This document shows, piece after piece, positions 1 to 5,317 of a stretch of 6,848 nucleotides of DNA. Source of the stretch: JBAYHA01 sp041666425 (lineage in GTDB: Bacteria > Patescibacteriota > Patescibacteriia > UBA11705 > JABHMO01). The DNA is taken from contig JBAYHA010000044.1 of NCBI GenBank assembly GCA_041666425.1, forward strand, positions 1 to 6,848, read 5' to 3'. The notes beneath the pieces are model-generated. The model was not told the DNA's origin. It did not search any database and saw only the letters and a program-made list of their open reading frames with translations. The position numbers and the translations under genes are program-made. Position 1 is the first letter of the stretch, and each line of letters opens with the position of its first letter.

Positions 1-90
1 CAAAATGATACTGAATGTCATAAGTTGCGTTGCATGTTGACTTTATCATACAACAACATCTTAACACATTCTCGCTTCGCTCGAAATGGT

Positions 91-134
91 GTCTCATTCA
101 TCCCCAGTTTTAAAAAACTGGGGTATTCTGAGAC
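91..134. repeat. Long palindromic hairpin in the intergenic region
   Basis: GTCTCA at 91-96 is complementary to TGAGAC at 129-134. Inside this, after a 5x5 internal loop, CCCCAGTTTT (102-111) pairs with AAAACTGGGG (114-123). Neither strand has a T-run right after the stem, so it does not look like an intrinsic terminator. A REP-like palindrome or a structured RNA fits better, but one copy in one window cannot decide. Upstream, at 1-90, the only other structure I see is a weak inverted repeat, ATGTTG (34-39) with CAACAT (54-59). Nothing there looks coding. Confidence 0.6.
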
Positions 135-169
135 CTAAATAAATATTCAAAAAGTCAAACTTGCTTCGC

Positions 170-198
170 TTGACACGCCGATAATTATATGATATAAA
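170..198 (+). promoter_or_regulatory. Sigma70-type promoter for the small secreted protein gene
   Basis: A perfect -35 box TTGACA (170-175) is followed, after a 17-bp spacer, by TATAAA (193-198). This predicts a transcript start near 205 and a leader of about 30 nt. The leader ends in a run of seven G (226-232), a strong though non-canonical purine Shine-Dalgarno placed 4 nt before the ATG at 237. Confidence 0.75.
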
Positions 199-236
199 TA
201 TTATGTTCGTTTTTTTAATTTATATGGGGGGGAAAA

Positions 237-548
237 ATGCGAAAAGTTCCCAGCATTATTATTTTTCTATTTGTTTTGATTTTCGCCTTCCAGGCGCTGG
301 CGACTGAAACAGCCAGCAAAAAACAGTGCCCGGAAAAAAAACAGGACAAAAAAGAAGACTGCCAACAAAAGGCAGAAGATCTGGCGATTGTCGCCAGAAC
401 CCAAAATGAGGAACTGAAAGAAAAGTTCCTCCACGAGTCCGCAGCGGAAAACATAGACAAGGTGTTCAAAACACCAAACCCCATCGGAGCTCCCGCTCCG
501 ACAAAAAAAAGGACTCTGCCCATCATGTATGGACTGGCGCGCAAATAG
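237..548 (+). CDS. Small secreted lysine-rich protein, function unknown
   Basis: I do not recognise this 103-residue protein. The N-terminus is a textbook signal peptide: MRK, then a hydrophobic core at about residues 6-19, then an ALA cleavage site (20-22), leaving a mature protein of about 81 residues outside the cytoplasmic membrane. There is no lipobox. The mature part is strongly charged and rich in Lys, Glu and Gln, with a probable helix or short coiled coil at 43-77 and a Pro-rich stretch at 79-88. Cys31 and Cys42 could form one disulfide. The ATG is preceded by a G-rich ribosome site and a consensus promoter, and the gene ends in its own terminator, so it is probably monocistronic and well expressed. 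By hand count GC is about 46% over 241-540, clearly above the surrounding minus-strand genes. The promoter, signal peptide and terminator make a real gene likely. Confidence 0.75.
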   Translation: MRKVPSIIIFLFVLIFAFQALATETASKKQCPEKKQDKKEDCQQKAEDLAIVARTQNEELKEKFLHESAAENIDKVFKTPNPIGAPAPTKKRTLPIMYGLARK

Positions 549-556
549 CGCGCCAG
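534..556 (+). other. Perfect GC-rich hairpin spanning the stop codon
   Basis: CTGGCGCGC (534-542) pairs without mismatch with GCGCGCCAG (548-556) around the loop AAATA. The TAG stop (546-548) lies in the loop and the first base of the 3' arm, so the last four codons form the 5' arm. No T-run follows directly. It may protect the mRNA 3' end or assist the terminator 15 nt downstream. Confidence 0.7.
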
Positions 557-570
557 AATAGTGACCAAAC

Positions 571-605
571 GGCTCGAACGCAAATGCGTTCGAGCCTATT
601 TTTTT
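571..605 (+). terminator. Strong intrinsic terminator of the secreted protein gene
   Basis: GGCTCGAACGC (571-581) pairs perfectly with GCGTTCGAGCC (586-596) around the loop AAAT, followed by TATTTTTTTATTTT. This 11-bp stem with a U-rich tail is a classic Rho-independent terminator. The T-tract runs into the 3' end of the convergent minus-strand gene that stops at 610. On the minus strand the stem is not followed by T residues, so it should act mainly on plus-strand transcripts. Confidence 0.9.
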
Positions 606-609
606 ATTT

Positions 610-1350
610 TTATATTTTTTTTACTTTTTCTGTTAATAAATGCACCATCTGTTCAAAATTCTTCAAATTTTTCGGTTTTTTGTCTTGCAACGCTTTTTGC
701 GCTTCTTGTAAAAATTTTTCTTTCATTTTTTCAAACTCTGAGGAATTTATTTCTTTTGCAATATTCAACTGATAAAACGCTTGCACAAAATCAGGTCCAG
801 CCGGATTTTCCCATGCTCGCCAAAAGGCACCCAACATCACCTCGCTCTTTGCTTGGCGATAATTATTTTTTAATTTTTGTTGCCCAAAAGCAAATCGAAA
901 TTCGGCGATTTTACTTTTTATTGTTTCCAAACTTACCTTGAAACTTGCTATCGGAATTTGAGATTTACCTTTTAAAACATTTTGCAAATCATCCAGTTTT
1001 TGCCTTTCTTGGTCAGTAAAAATAGCGCAAAACTCCTTGTTAACTTTGTCTATTTCCAACAAAAACTCTTCCTGCATTTTTTTTACATTAAACAGATTAT
1101 TGTCTTTTGCCAACAAATAACTTCGCAAGGCCAAATTGAAATCCGCATCACTCAATCCATCATTGAAGCCGGACATAATCAAGGTCGTTTTGCCTTTGCG
1201 GGAAGCATCCTGATTAAAAATTCGATCTTCATCATTGGTTTCTTCAACCTCTATCCCGCCAACAGTTCTTTTTTGTTGATGTTTTGAAACTGCAGGAATT
1301 TCTAATGCAAAATTTTTTAATTTGGCCGGCTGAGTTTTTTCCATTTTCAT
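610..1350 (-). CDS. Hypothetical cytoplasmic helical protein
   Basis: I do not recognise this 246-residue protein. It has no signal peptide and no membrane segment. The first 60 residues are polar and probably disordered (many K, Q, E, N). The rest looks almost entirely alpha-helical, with charged amphipathic stretches at about 68-125, 135-172 and 187-245. A GKTT string at 53-56 lacks the upstream glycine of a Walker A motif, so I do not call a nucleotide-binding site. The most conserved-looking part by composition is around 171-192 (LGAFWRAWENPAGPDF), rich in Trp, Phe, Gly and Pro within an otherwise Lys/Glu-rich chain. The start at 1350 has only a weak purine site (AAGATAAG); a second ATG two codons later is equally possible. 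The gene is convergent with the secreted-protein gene and lies downstream of the RNA-like block at 1426-1566. Confidence 0.7.
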   Translation of the reverse strand: MKMEKTQPAKLKNFALEIPAVSKHQQKRTVGGIEVEETNDEDRIFNQDASRKGKTTLIMSGFNDGLSDADFNLALRSYLLAKDNNLFNVKKMQEEFLLEIDKVNKEFCAIFTDQERQKLDDLQNVLKGKSQIPIASFKVSLETIKSKIAEFRFAFGQQKLKNNYRQAKSEVMLGAFWRAWENPAGPDFVQAFYQLNIAKEINSSEFEKMKEKFLQEAQKALQDKKPKNLKNFEQMVHLLTEKVKKI

Positions 1351-1383
1351 AGCTTATCTTTTAATAAATTTGTGAAAAATGCT

Positions 1384-1403
1384 CTTTCGCTAAAATACGA
1401 AAG
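1384..1403. promoter_or_regulatory. Inverted repeat with a -10-like loop, upstream of the 246-residue gene
   Basis: CTTTCG (1384-1389) pairs with CGAAAG (1398-1403) around an 8-nt loop. The loop contains TAAAAT (1391-1396), a fair plus-strand -10 box, with TTGTGA (1370-1375) only 15 bp upstream. Read on the minus strand, the hairpin can be extended through two G-A mismatches to a closing G-C pair and is followed by ATTTTTC, so it could also act as a leader attenuator for the gene starting at 1350. I cannot tell which reading applies. Confidence 0.35.
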
Positions 1404-1425
1404 CTCATTTATCAAAAATTTCTTA

Positions 1426-1566
1426 ACCCCAAGCCAGCAAAGATTACGGCTGAATGCCAAGGCCGAGAATGTGAAATTCCGGCGGTGGTCGCAGAGCCGG
1501 TCCACGGACCGACTACAAGCTAAACCACTTGATAATCTTTTGGCCGAATTAAAACCGACTTGGGGT
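1426..1566. ncRNA. Candidate structured RNA or riboswitch-like leader, class unknown
   Basis: This block has no credible coding sequence but strong nested complementarity. ACCCCAAG (1426-1433) pairs with CTTGGGGT (1559-1566). Inside it AAAGATTA (1439-1446) pairs with TAATCTTT (1533-1540). The inner 86 nt hold further helices: CGGC (1447-1450) with GCCG (1462-1465), GAAT (1467-1470) with ATTC (1476-1479), and CGGTC (1498-1502) with GACCG (1507-1511). Alternative pairings compete with these: GGTGGTCG-type (1485-1491) with 1510-1516, and GTGGT (1485-1489) with ACCAC (1524-1528). GC reaches about 58% at 1441-1500, far above the surroundings, which is typical of RNA genes in AT-rich genomes. I do not recognise RNase P, tmRNA, SRP or 6S RNA. 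The stretch GTGAAATTCCGGCGGT (1471-1486) resembles part of the FMN riboswitch core, but the rest of that core is missing. Strand is undecided: on plus it would end at the terminator at 1592-1633; on minus it would be a leader of the gene starting at 1350. Confidence 0.55.
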
Positions 1567-1591
1567 ATGACTATATTTTAACAAATTTTTG

Positions 1592-1633
1592 CAAAACAAA
1601 AAAGCGCTTCAATCAGAAGGCTTTTTTGTTTTG
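1592..1633. terminator. Symmetrical, probably bidirectional terminator
   Basis: A 14-base arm CAAAACAAAAAAGC (1592-1605) pairs perfectly with GCTTTTTTGTTTTG (1620-1633). The stem continues, after a bulged G1606, with CTTC/GAAG (1607-1610 with 1616-1619) and the loop AATCA. Both strands have a GC-containing inner stem followed by T6-G-T4, so it can stop transcription either way. It lies 2 nt past the ndk stop codon and is the natural terminator of ndk. On the plus strand it would end any transcript of the RNA-like block at 1426-1566. Confidence 0.85.
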
Positions 1634-1635
1634 GA

Positions 1636-2229
1636 TTATTCCAGAATTCCGTCTAAATTAACATCATACAAAATTTGTTCGTTAATCAACCGATATTTTA
1701 TGATTTCCTTTTTGTCAAACCAAATGTCAATTTCACGCAAAGCTTCTTCCGGCTTGTCAGAACAATGAATCAAATTGCGAACCGCGCGATCATCCATCAT
1801 TGATAAAGCATAAGAATCCAAGGTAAAATCACCACGAATGGTGCCAACATCAGAAGTCAATGGTTCGGTGCTACCAACCAATTTCTTGACAATCCCAACG
1901 GCTTGATTGCCTTGCCAAATCATCGCGACAACCGGACCGGAAGTCATAAATTTTACAAGAGCGCGCACAATATCTCTACCATATTCAATCGGTTCTTTGT
2001 CAACAATCTGACCGGACTCTTTTTTGTTGTTAAAAACTTTGGTGCCTTTTTCCAAAAACCAAGCGTCATCTTTGTTATAATGATTCCAACATTGTTCTTC
2101 GGTTGGAACAACCATTTTAAAGGCAACCAATTTCAAACCGGTTCGTTCAATTCTCTGAATAATTTCGCCAATCAAACCGCGTTGAATACCGTCCGGCTTG
2201 ACCATGACATAAGAAAGTTCATTTTTCAT
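1636..2229 (-). CDS. ndk: Nucleoside diphosphate kinase, enlarged form
   Basis: The enzyme transfers the gamma-phosphate of ATP to nucleoside diphosphates through a phosphohistidine, balancing cytoplasmic NTP and dNTP pools. Family marks are clear: VMVKPDG (residues 8-14, with the ATP-contacting Lys11), FMTSGPVV (94-101), GTIRGDF (129-135) and the active-site motif NLIHCSD, with catalytic His155. At 197 residues it is about 50 longer than usual bacterial Ndk. The extra length lies in two places: roughly 25-30 residues at about 55-88, between the helix ending HYNKDD and the FMTSGP strand, and roughly 9 residues in the loop before the active site (about 139-149). The C-terminal tail (172-197) is also extended. 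The residue after the catalytic His is Cys instead of the usual Gly, and Lys replaces Ser in the usual HGSDS. All catalytic residues I can check are present, so it should be active. The ATG at 2229 lacks a strong Shine-Dalgarno (AAGAAA only). Confidence 0.95.
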   Translation of the reverse strand: MKNELSYVMVKPDGIQRGLIGEIIQRIERTGLKLVAFKMVVPTEEQCWNHYNKDDAWFLEKGTKVFNNKKESGQIVDKEPIEYGRDIVRALVKFMTSGPVVAMIWQGNQAVGIVKKLVGSTEPLTSDVGTIRGDFTLDSYALSMMDDRAVRNLIHCSDKPEEALREIDIWFDKKEIIKYRLINEQILYDVNLDGILE

Positions 2230-2257
2230 AAATTTTTTCTTAATTATTATTGGCTTT

Positions 2258-2286
2258 ATTATAATTGAAATTTACTTAAAAATCAA
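2258..2286 (-). promoter_or_regulatory. Promoter of ndk, inside the end of the upstream gene
   Basis: Read on the minus strand, TTGATT (2286-2281) is followed after 17 bp by a perfect TATAAT (2263-2258), giving a start near 2251 and a leader of about 20 nt. The -35 box lies within the last codons of the hydrolase gene that stops at 2272. ndk can therefore be transcribed independently, although read-through from upstream is not excluded because no terminator separates the two. Confidence 0.65.
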
Positions 2287-3093
2287 GGTCGAACCATCAG
2301 TCTCAAAGGCAGGATTTAACTCCAAATCCGTTCGTCTTAATTTTATTTTTAAACTTTGCAAACGATTTAAAATTAAATTACTCGGATGTCCAAAACTGTT
2401 TTTGCCAACGGTAATCACCGCCACTTCTGGATTTACCATTTTTAAAAACTCCAAATCACTTGAATAGTGGCTGCCATGATGCGCGATTTTTAAAACTTCG
2501 GCGTTCAAATCATAACCATTTTGTAAAAAATATTTTTCCATTTTTTCAGAAATATCTCCGGTCAAAAGAAAATCTTCAGTCCCAAAAGAAATTTTCGTTA
2601 CGATTGAACTGTCGTTCGTATCATTTGAAGCTAAATTATTGCTTGGCCAAATTTGTAGCTTCAAATTTCCAAAATTAAAAGTTTCATTTTTATAAATTTC
2701 ATAAACCGCAATGTTTTCTTCTCGACAAATATTTTTTATTTTTTCAAAAAGAGCTGACGACTTATTTGTTCTCGGCAAAAAAACCATACCCACATGTTCC
2801 CTTTTTAGAAATTCCAAAGCCCCAACGGCATGATCATCATGCGGATGAGTTATTAACAAAAAATCAACTTTGTTATCAAAAAAATCTTTAACTTTGCCAT
2901 ATTCGGACAACACCAAATTATTCGGTCCGGCATCAATCAAAAAATCGAAATTTTGATATTGACCGTAAATGGCATCGCCCTCGCCGACTGACAAAAAAGT
3001 GATTTGCAAATTCTCCCAATCGGGCAAAATAAAAATTAATGACAGCAACAAAAACATTTCAAAAATGATAACTGAAAAAAGTTTTTTCTTCAT
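2272..3093 (-). CDS. Membrane-anchored metallo-beta-lactamase-fold hydrolase, ComEC C-terminal type
   Basis: This 273-residue protein matches the hydrolase domain that many bacteria carry at the C-terminus of ComEC (COG2333 type). That domain is thought to act on the DNA strand that is not taken up. One transmembrane helix (about 6-23) with a Lys-rich start would place the catalytic part outside the membrane. The metal site is complete: THPHDDH (residues 82-88; His83, His85, Asp87, His88), LLTGD with Asp180, IAHHGSH (203-209) and the terminal FGHPS with His236. The opening LSVGEGDA (34-41) corresponds to the usual DVGQGDA, with two changes. It lies on the same strand as the ComEC channel gene, but a plus-strand gene sits between them. 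A minus-strand TATAAT lies at 3115-3110. The ribosome site is poor. A related free-standing hydrolase unconnected to competence cannot be excluded. Confidence 0.88.
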   Translation of the reverse strand: MKKKLFSVIIFEMFLLLSLIFILPDWENLQITFLSVGEGDAIYGQYQNFDFLIDAGPNNLVLSEYGKVKDFFDNKVDFLLITHPHDDHAVGALEFLKREHVGMVFLPRTNKSSALFEKIKNICREENIAVYEIYKNETFNFGNLKLQIWPSNNLASNDTNDSSIVTKISFGTEDFLLTGDISEKMEKYFLQNGYDLNAEVLKIAHHGSHYSSDLEFLKMVNPEVAVITVGKNSFGHPSNLILNRLQSLKIKLRRTDLELNPAFETDGSTLIFK

Positions 3094-3109
3094 AAAGGTA
3101 ATCGTTTTT

Positions 3110-3115
3110 ATTATA
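3110..3115 (-). promoter_or_regulatory. Likely -10 box of the hydrolase gene
   Basis: The minus strand reads TATAAT here, 17 nt before the ATG at 3093. No good -35 box is visible at 16-18 bp (only T-rich sequence), so this is a partial promoter call. Confidence 0.45.
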
Positions 3116-3183
3116 ACAAAATAATGAGCAGATAAAAAATCACCGCAACCCCAACAATTTTGCTAAATTTAGATATTACTTGA

Positions 3184-3220
3184 CACGGTTATTGACTTTT
3201 GCAAAAATCCGTGATAATTT
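3184..3220 (+). promoter_or_regulatory. Promoter region of the 135-residue gene, with an inverted repeat
   Basis: Two TTGAC boxes occur in tandem: TTGACA (3180-3185) and TTGACT (3192-3197). From the second, GATAAT (3213-3218) is 15 bp away and TAATTT (3215-3220) is 17 bp away, either of which could be the -10. CACGG (3184-3188) and CCGTG (3209-3213) form an inverted repeat flanking the second -35 box, so a repressor or a hairpin could act here. The exact boxes are uncertain. Confidence 0.5.
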
Positions 3221-3250
3221 AACAGGGTTGTTTTTTGTTCATTTAATTAT

Positions 3251-3255
3251 AGGAG
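3251..3255 (+). promoter_or_regulatory. Strong Shine-Dalgarno that decides the start at 3261
   Basis: AGGAG sits 5 nt before ATG 3261. The frame is open upstream to a TTG at 3180, but that codon lies in the promoter's -35 box, so the ATG at 3261 is the start. Confidence 0.85.
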
Positions 3256-3260
3256 AAAAC

Positions 3261-3668
3261 ATGAGAGCCTTACCTGACGAGGATCCGATTGTGCCGATCG
3301 AGGTAACTGAGAAACTGGAAAGCATCGCTACTTATTTCCAAAATTCCCAAGAGGCCTTTTCCTTCATGGTTGACCACCTAGATTATTCCAAAGGTATTTG
3401 GAAAATCGGCTCAAAAGAAATTGAAACCGTTATCTTGATAATCGAAAAACTGCATCGTCGTCGAATAAAATTTGATGCTAGTGGACAGCTACCAATTCAT
3501 GTTTTGAGGGACGAAACAGATTTCACCCCTCAACTGGCAGTTGATTCTTTCGAAAAGGCCTACCCAACAGGTAATATTCAACTACCCACGTTGGATATCT
3601 ACGACCACTACCCCCACGTTGCACGGCATCTTGAAAAAATATTTCAAGACAAGCATGCCTTTTGCTAG
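3261..3668 (+). CDS. Small cytoplasmic protein, function unknown
   Basis: I do not recognise this 135-residue protein. It has no signal peptide or membrane helix and looks soluble, with mixed helices and strands. The N-terminus is acidic and Pro-containing (MRALPDEDPIVPIEV). Helical stretches follow at about 16-40 and 51-68, the latter ending in a basic cluster HRRR (65-68). The C-terminal part (105-128) carries several aromatic and His residues (IYDHYPHVARHLEKIF) and the chain ends in a Cys. I see no catalytic motif. It is transcribed against all neighbours, between the two ComEC-related genes, with its own promoter, a strong AGGAG ribosome site and its own terminator. GC is about 42% by rough count, higher than the flanking genes. 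These signals make a real, independently regulated gene likely. Confidence 0.75.
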   Translation: MRALPDEDPIVPIEVTEKLESIATYFQNSQEAFSFMVDHLDYSKGIWKIGSKEIETVILIIEKLHRRRIKFDASGQLPIHVLRDETDFTPQLAVDSFEKAYPTGNIQLPTLDIYDHYPHVARHLEKIFQDKHAFC

Positions 3669-3680
3669 GATCCTCCTATC

Positions 3681-3698
3681 CCATGTCAAATAACATGG
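3681..3698 (+). other. Short hairpin between the gene and its terminator
   Basis: CCATGT (3681-3686) pairs with ACATGG (3693-3698) around a 6-nt loop. It is not followed by T residues and lies 5 nt before the main terminator stem. This gives the same two-hairpin 3' end seen after the secreted-protein gene. Confidence 0.55.
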
Positions 3699-3703
3699 AA
3701 TTA

Positions 3704-3745
3704 CCCCAAAGTCAGACCTTTGTCTGTACTTTGGGGATTTTTTTT
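3704..3745 (+). terminator. Strong intrinsic terminator overlapping the comEC stop codon
   Basis: CCCCAAAGT (3704-3712) pairs with ACTTTGGGG (3728-3736), continuing past one bulged T (3727) with CAGAC/GTCTG (3713-3717 with 3722-3726) and the loop CTTT. A run of eight T follows (3738-3745). It terminates the 135-residue gene. The stop and last codons of the convergent comEC gene (3712 onward, minus) lie in the same stem, so the hairpin is constrained by two genes. On the minus strand no T-run follows. Confidence 0.92.
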
Positions 3746-5154
3746 GCAAAATTTTTCAAAAAACATAAAAATAAATAATAAAATATCAACAAACAGAAAG
3801 GAACTGAAAAAAGCAATGAAGCTTTTGGCAAGTTAGCGATTATTTCTGCACTTTTGATTACCAAAAAAAGCATTGGAAAAACAATTAAACTGACTATTTG
3901 GGCCAATGGTAAAAAAACAAAAGAAAATAATAAAGTAATAAAACCAAACAACATAATCAGCGGAATAAATGGCAGTACCAGCAAATTGGCAATCGGCGAA
4001 TATATAGCAAATCTACCAAAAGAAAAAATAATAATCGGCGCAGACATAATCATAGAAGCAAAAGTCACGGCTAAATTCTCACGCAAAGAAAATATTTCCG
4101 GAATAAATTTTATTTTTTCGGCAATTGGTTTTGACCAAACAAGCAAACCATAAGTGGAAAGAAATGACAGCTGAAAACCAAGATCAAAAAGTAAAATCAA
4201 CGGATTCTGCAAAATCATAACAAAAGCCACGAATAACAAACCGTTAATGGCCGAATATTTTTTGCCAATTACTTGTGCCAACAACAAAACCAAAGACATG
4301 AGCGCAGCGCGAATAACCGAAGCACCAAGTCCGGTCAAAATGCAAAAGAAGATCAAAAAAAAGATTGAAAAAATCAAAACTCGCCGTCTGCTCCAACCGA
4401 AATTTTTTGCCATAATTAGAATAAAAGCGACAATAATATTAACATTATAACCAGACACGGCCACAATATGCGTAATGCCGGCTGTAGAAAAATTATCCAT
4501 TTCCACTGCCGAAAGTTCCCGAACATCTCCGATTAAAATTCCGGAAAGTAAAGCTGAATATGGCAAAGGAAAGATTTTTGCCAAGCGCGCTTGGCAAAAA
4601 TCTTTCAAACTAAAAATAATTTTGAAAAATAAATTTCCTTGATTTTTTTTCATCAATTCAATCTTTGTCTTTTGGCAAACAGCCAAAATACCATCTTTTT
4701 GTTTTTGGCGATAATAATTGTTAATGTTTTTTGAAAAAGGCTTTTTTAATTCACAATAAATATTAACCTCGTCGCCGTAAATCAATTCAGTGGTAATTTT
4801 TTCATAAAACAATACTTTTCCAAAATAATCTTTTGGTTGCAAAATCACTTTTAACCCCGTCAAAGACCTTTGCACATCAACAACTTTGGCTGTAAAAAAT
4901 TTATTCTCATCATAAAACTTGCTAACTGAATCAGCTCTTTTTACTTTTAAATCAGGGATAGCGGAAACACCAAAACCAAAAATAAAAAAGAGTAAAATAA
5001 AAAAAACTTTTGTTTTTGCTTTTTTGACCGAATAAAACAAAAGCAAAAACAAAACACACCCAATAACTATCCGGTAAAACAAAATCGCAAAATATCCGGC
5101 CACTCCCAAGAAAAAACCCAGTAAAATAAATTGAAAAAACAAAGTTTTTTTCAT
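3712..5154 (-). CDS. comEC: ComEC-type DNA uptake channel, without hydrolase domain
   Basis: ComEC forms the cytoplasmic-membrane channel through which single-stranded transforming DNA enters. In this 480-residue protein, hydrophobic helices at about 5-25, 28-42 and 48-66 precede a soluble region (about 70-165) in the position of the DUF4131/OB-like domain. The multi-helix Competence domain follows, from about 198 to 465. Its hallmarks are GILIGDVREL (205-214), GITHIVAVSGYNV (226-238), RAALM (282-286), LGFQLSFLSTYGLL (325-338) and SPIANLL (386-392). Full-length ComEC is about 700-800 residues and ends in a metallo-beta-lactamase domain. Here the gene stops after the channel, and that domain is encoded separately at 2272-3093. 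The ending is a clean stop within a terminator hairpin, not an obvious frameshift. A TATAAT lies 19 nt upstream of the ATG, but the Shine-Dalgarno is weak. Confidence 0.92.
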   Translation of the reverse strand: MKKTLFFQFILLGFFLGVAGYFAILFYRIVIGCVLFLLLFYSVKKAKTKVFFILLFFIFGFGVSAIPDLKVKRADSVSKFYDENKFFTAKVVDVQRSLTGLKVILQPKDYFGKVLFYEKITTELIYGDEVNIYCELKKPFSKNINNYYRQKQKDGILAVCQKTKIELMKKNQGNLFFKIIFSLKDFCQARLAKIFPLPYSALLSGILIGDVRELSAVEMDNFSTAGITHIVAVSGYNVNIIVAFILIMAKNFGWSRRRVLIFSIFFLIFFCILTGLGASVIRAALMSLVLLLAQVIGKKYSAINGLLFVAFVMILQNPLILLFDLGFQLSFLSTYGLLVWSKPIAEKIKFIPEIFSLRENLAVTFASMIMSAPIIIFSFGRFAIYSPIANLLVLPFIPLIMLFGFITLLFSFVFLPLAQIVSLIVFPMLFLVIKSAEIIANLPKASLLFSVPFCLLIFYYLFLCFLKNFAKKIPKVQTKV

Positions 5155-5172
5155 AAATCAGCACTTTGCTTC

Positions 5173-5178
5173 ATTATA
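5173..5178 (-). promoter_or_regulatory. Likely -10 box of comEC
   Basis: The minus strand reads TATAAT here, predicting a start near 5166 and a very short leader to the ATG at 5154. The best -35 candidate is TTGGGT (5202-5197, 18-bp spacer), which falls in the terminator stem of the upstream gene, so -35 support is weak. Confidence 0.5.
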
Positions 5179-5182
5179 AAAA

Positions 5183-5212
5183 ATTAAAAAAAAATCACCC
5201 AATCGTGGGGTG
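5183..5212 (-). terminator. Intrinsic terminator of the LtaS-like gene
   Basis: On the minus strand CACCC (5212-5208) pairs with GGGTG (5200-5196), followed by A and eight T. The A-rich side upstream can extend the stem past one mismatch. It lies about 118 nt past the stop at 5330, just upstream of the comEC -10 box. The plus strand also has T6 after the stem (5213-5218), so it may work both ways. Confidence 0.75.
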
Positions 5213-5228
5213 TTTTTTCAATAAACAA

Positions 5229-5252
5229 CCAAGCAATAAAGCAACGTAGCAA
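5229..5252 (+). repeat. Three 8-bp tandem units ending in AGCAA
   Basis: CCAAGCAA, TAAAGCAA and CGTAGCAA follow one another without gaps, and a degenerate unit ATAAACAA (5221-5228) precedes them. The period is 8 bp and the constant part AGCAA. The array faces, in inverted orientation, the array at 5318-5349. Confidence 0.65.
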
Positions 5253-5317
5253 TTAGGCTTTTTTAATTATTTAATAATCACAAAATACTTACATACAAAA
5301 CTAAAAAAAATTTATTT

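Noticed and set aside
571..596. The hairpin as terminator of the minus-strand 246-residue gene
   Set aside because: On the minus strand it is followed by GTTTGGTC, not by a T-run. It fits the plus-strand gene only.
1183..1206. GKTT in the 246-residue protein as a Walker A motif
   Set aside because: The required glycine five residues upstream is missing, and no Walker B partner is visible.
1372..1581. 69-residue plus-strand open frame across the RNA-like block
   Set aside because: No ribosome site, a composition driven by base pairing, and no recognisable domain. The nested complementarity explains the sequence better.
3180..3260. N-terminal extension of the 135-residue protein from a TTG
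   Set aside because: The TTG is part of a promoter -35 box, and a strong AGGAG precedes the ATG at 3261.
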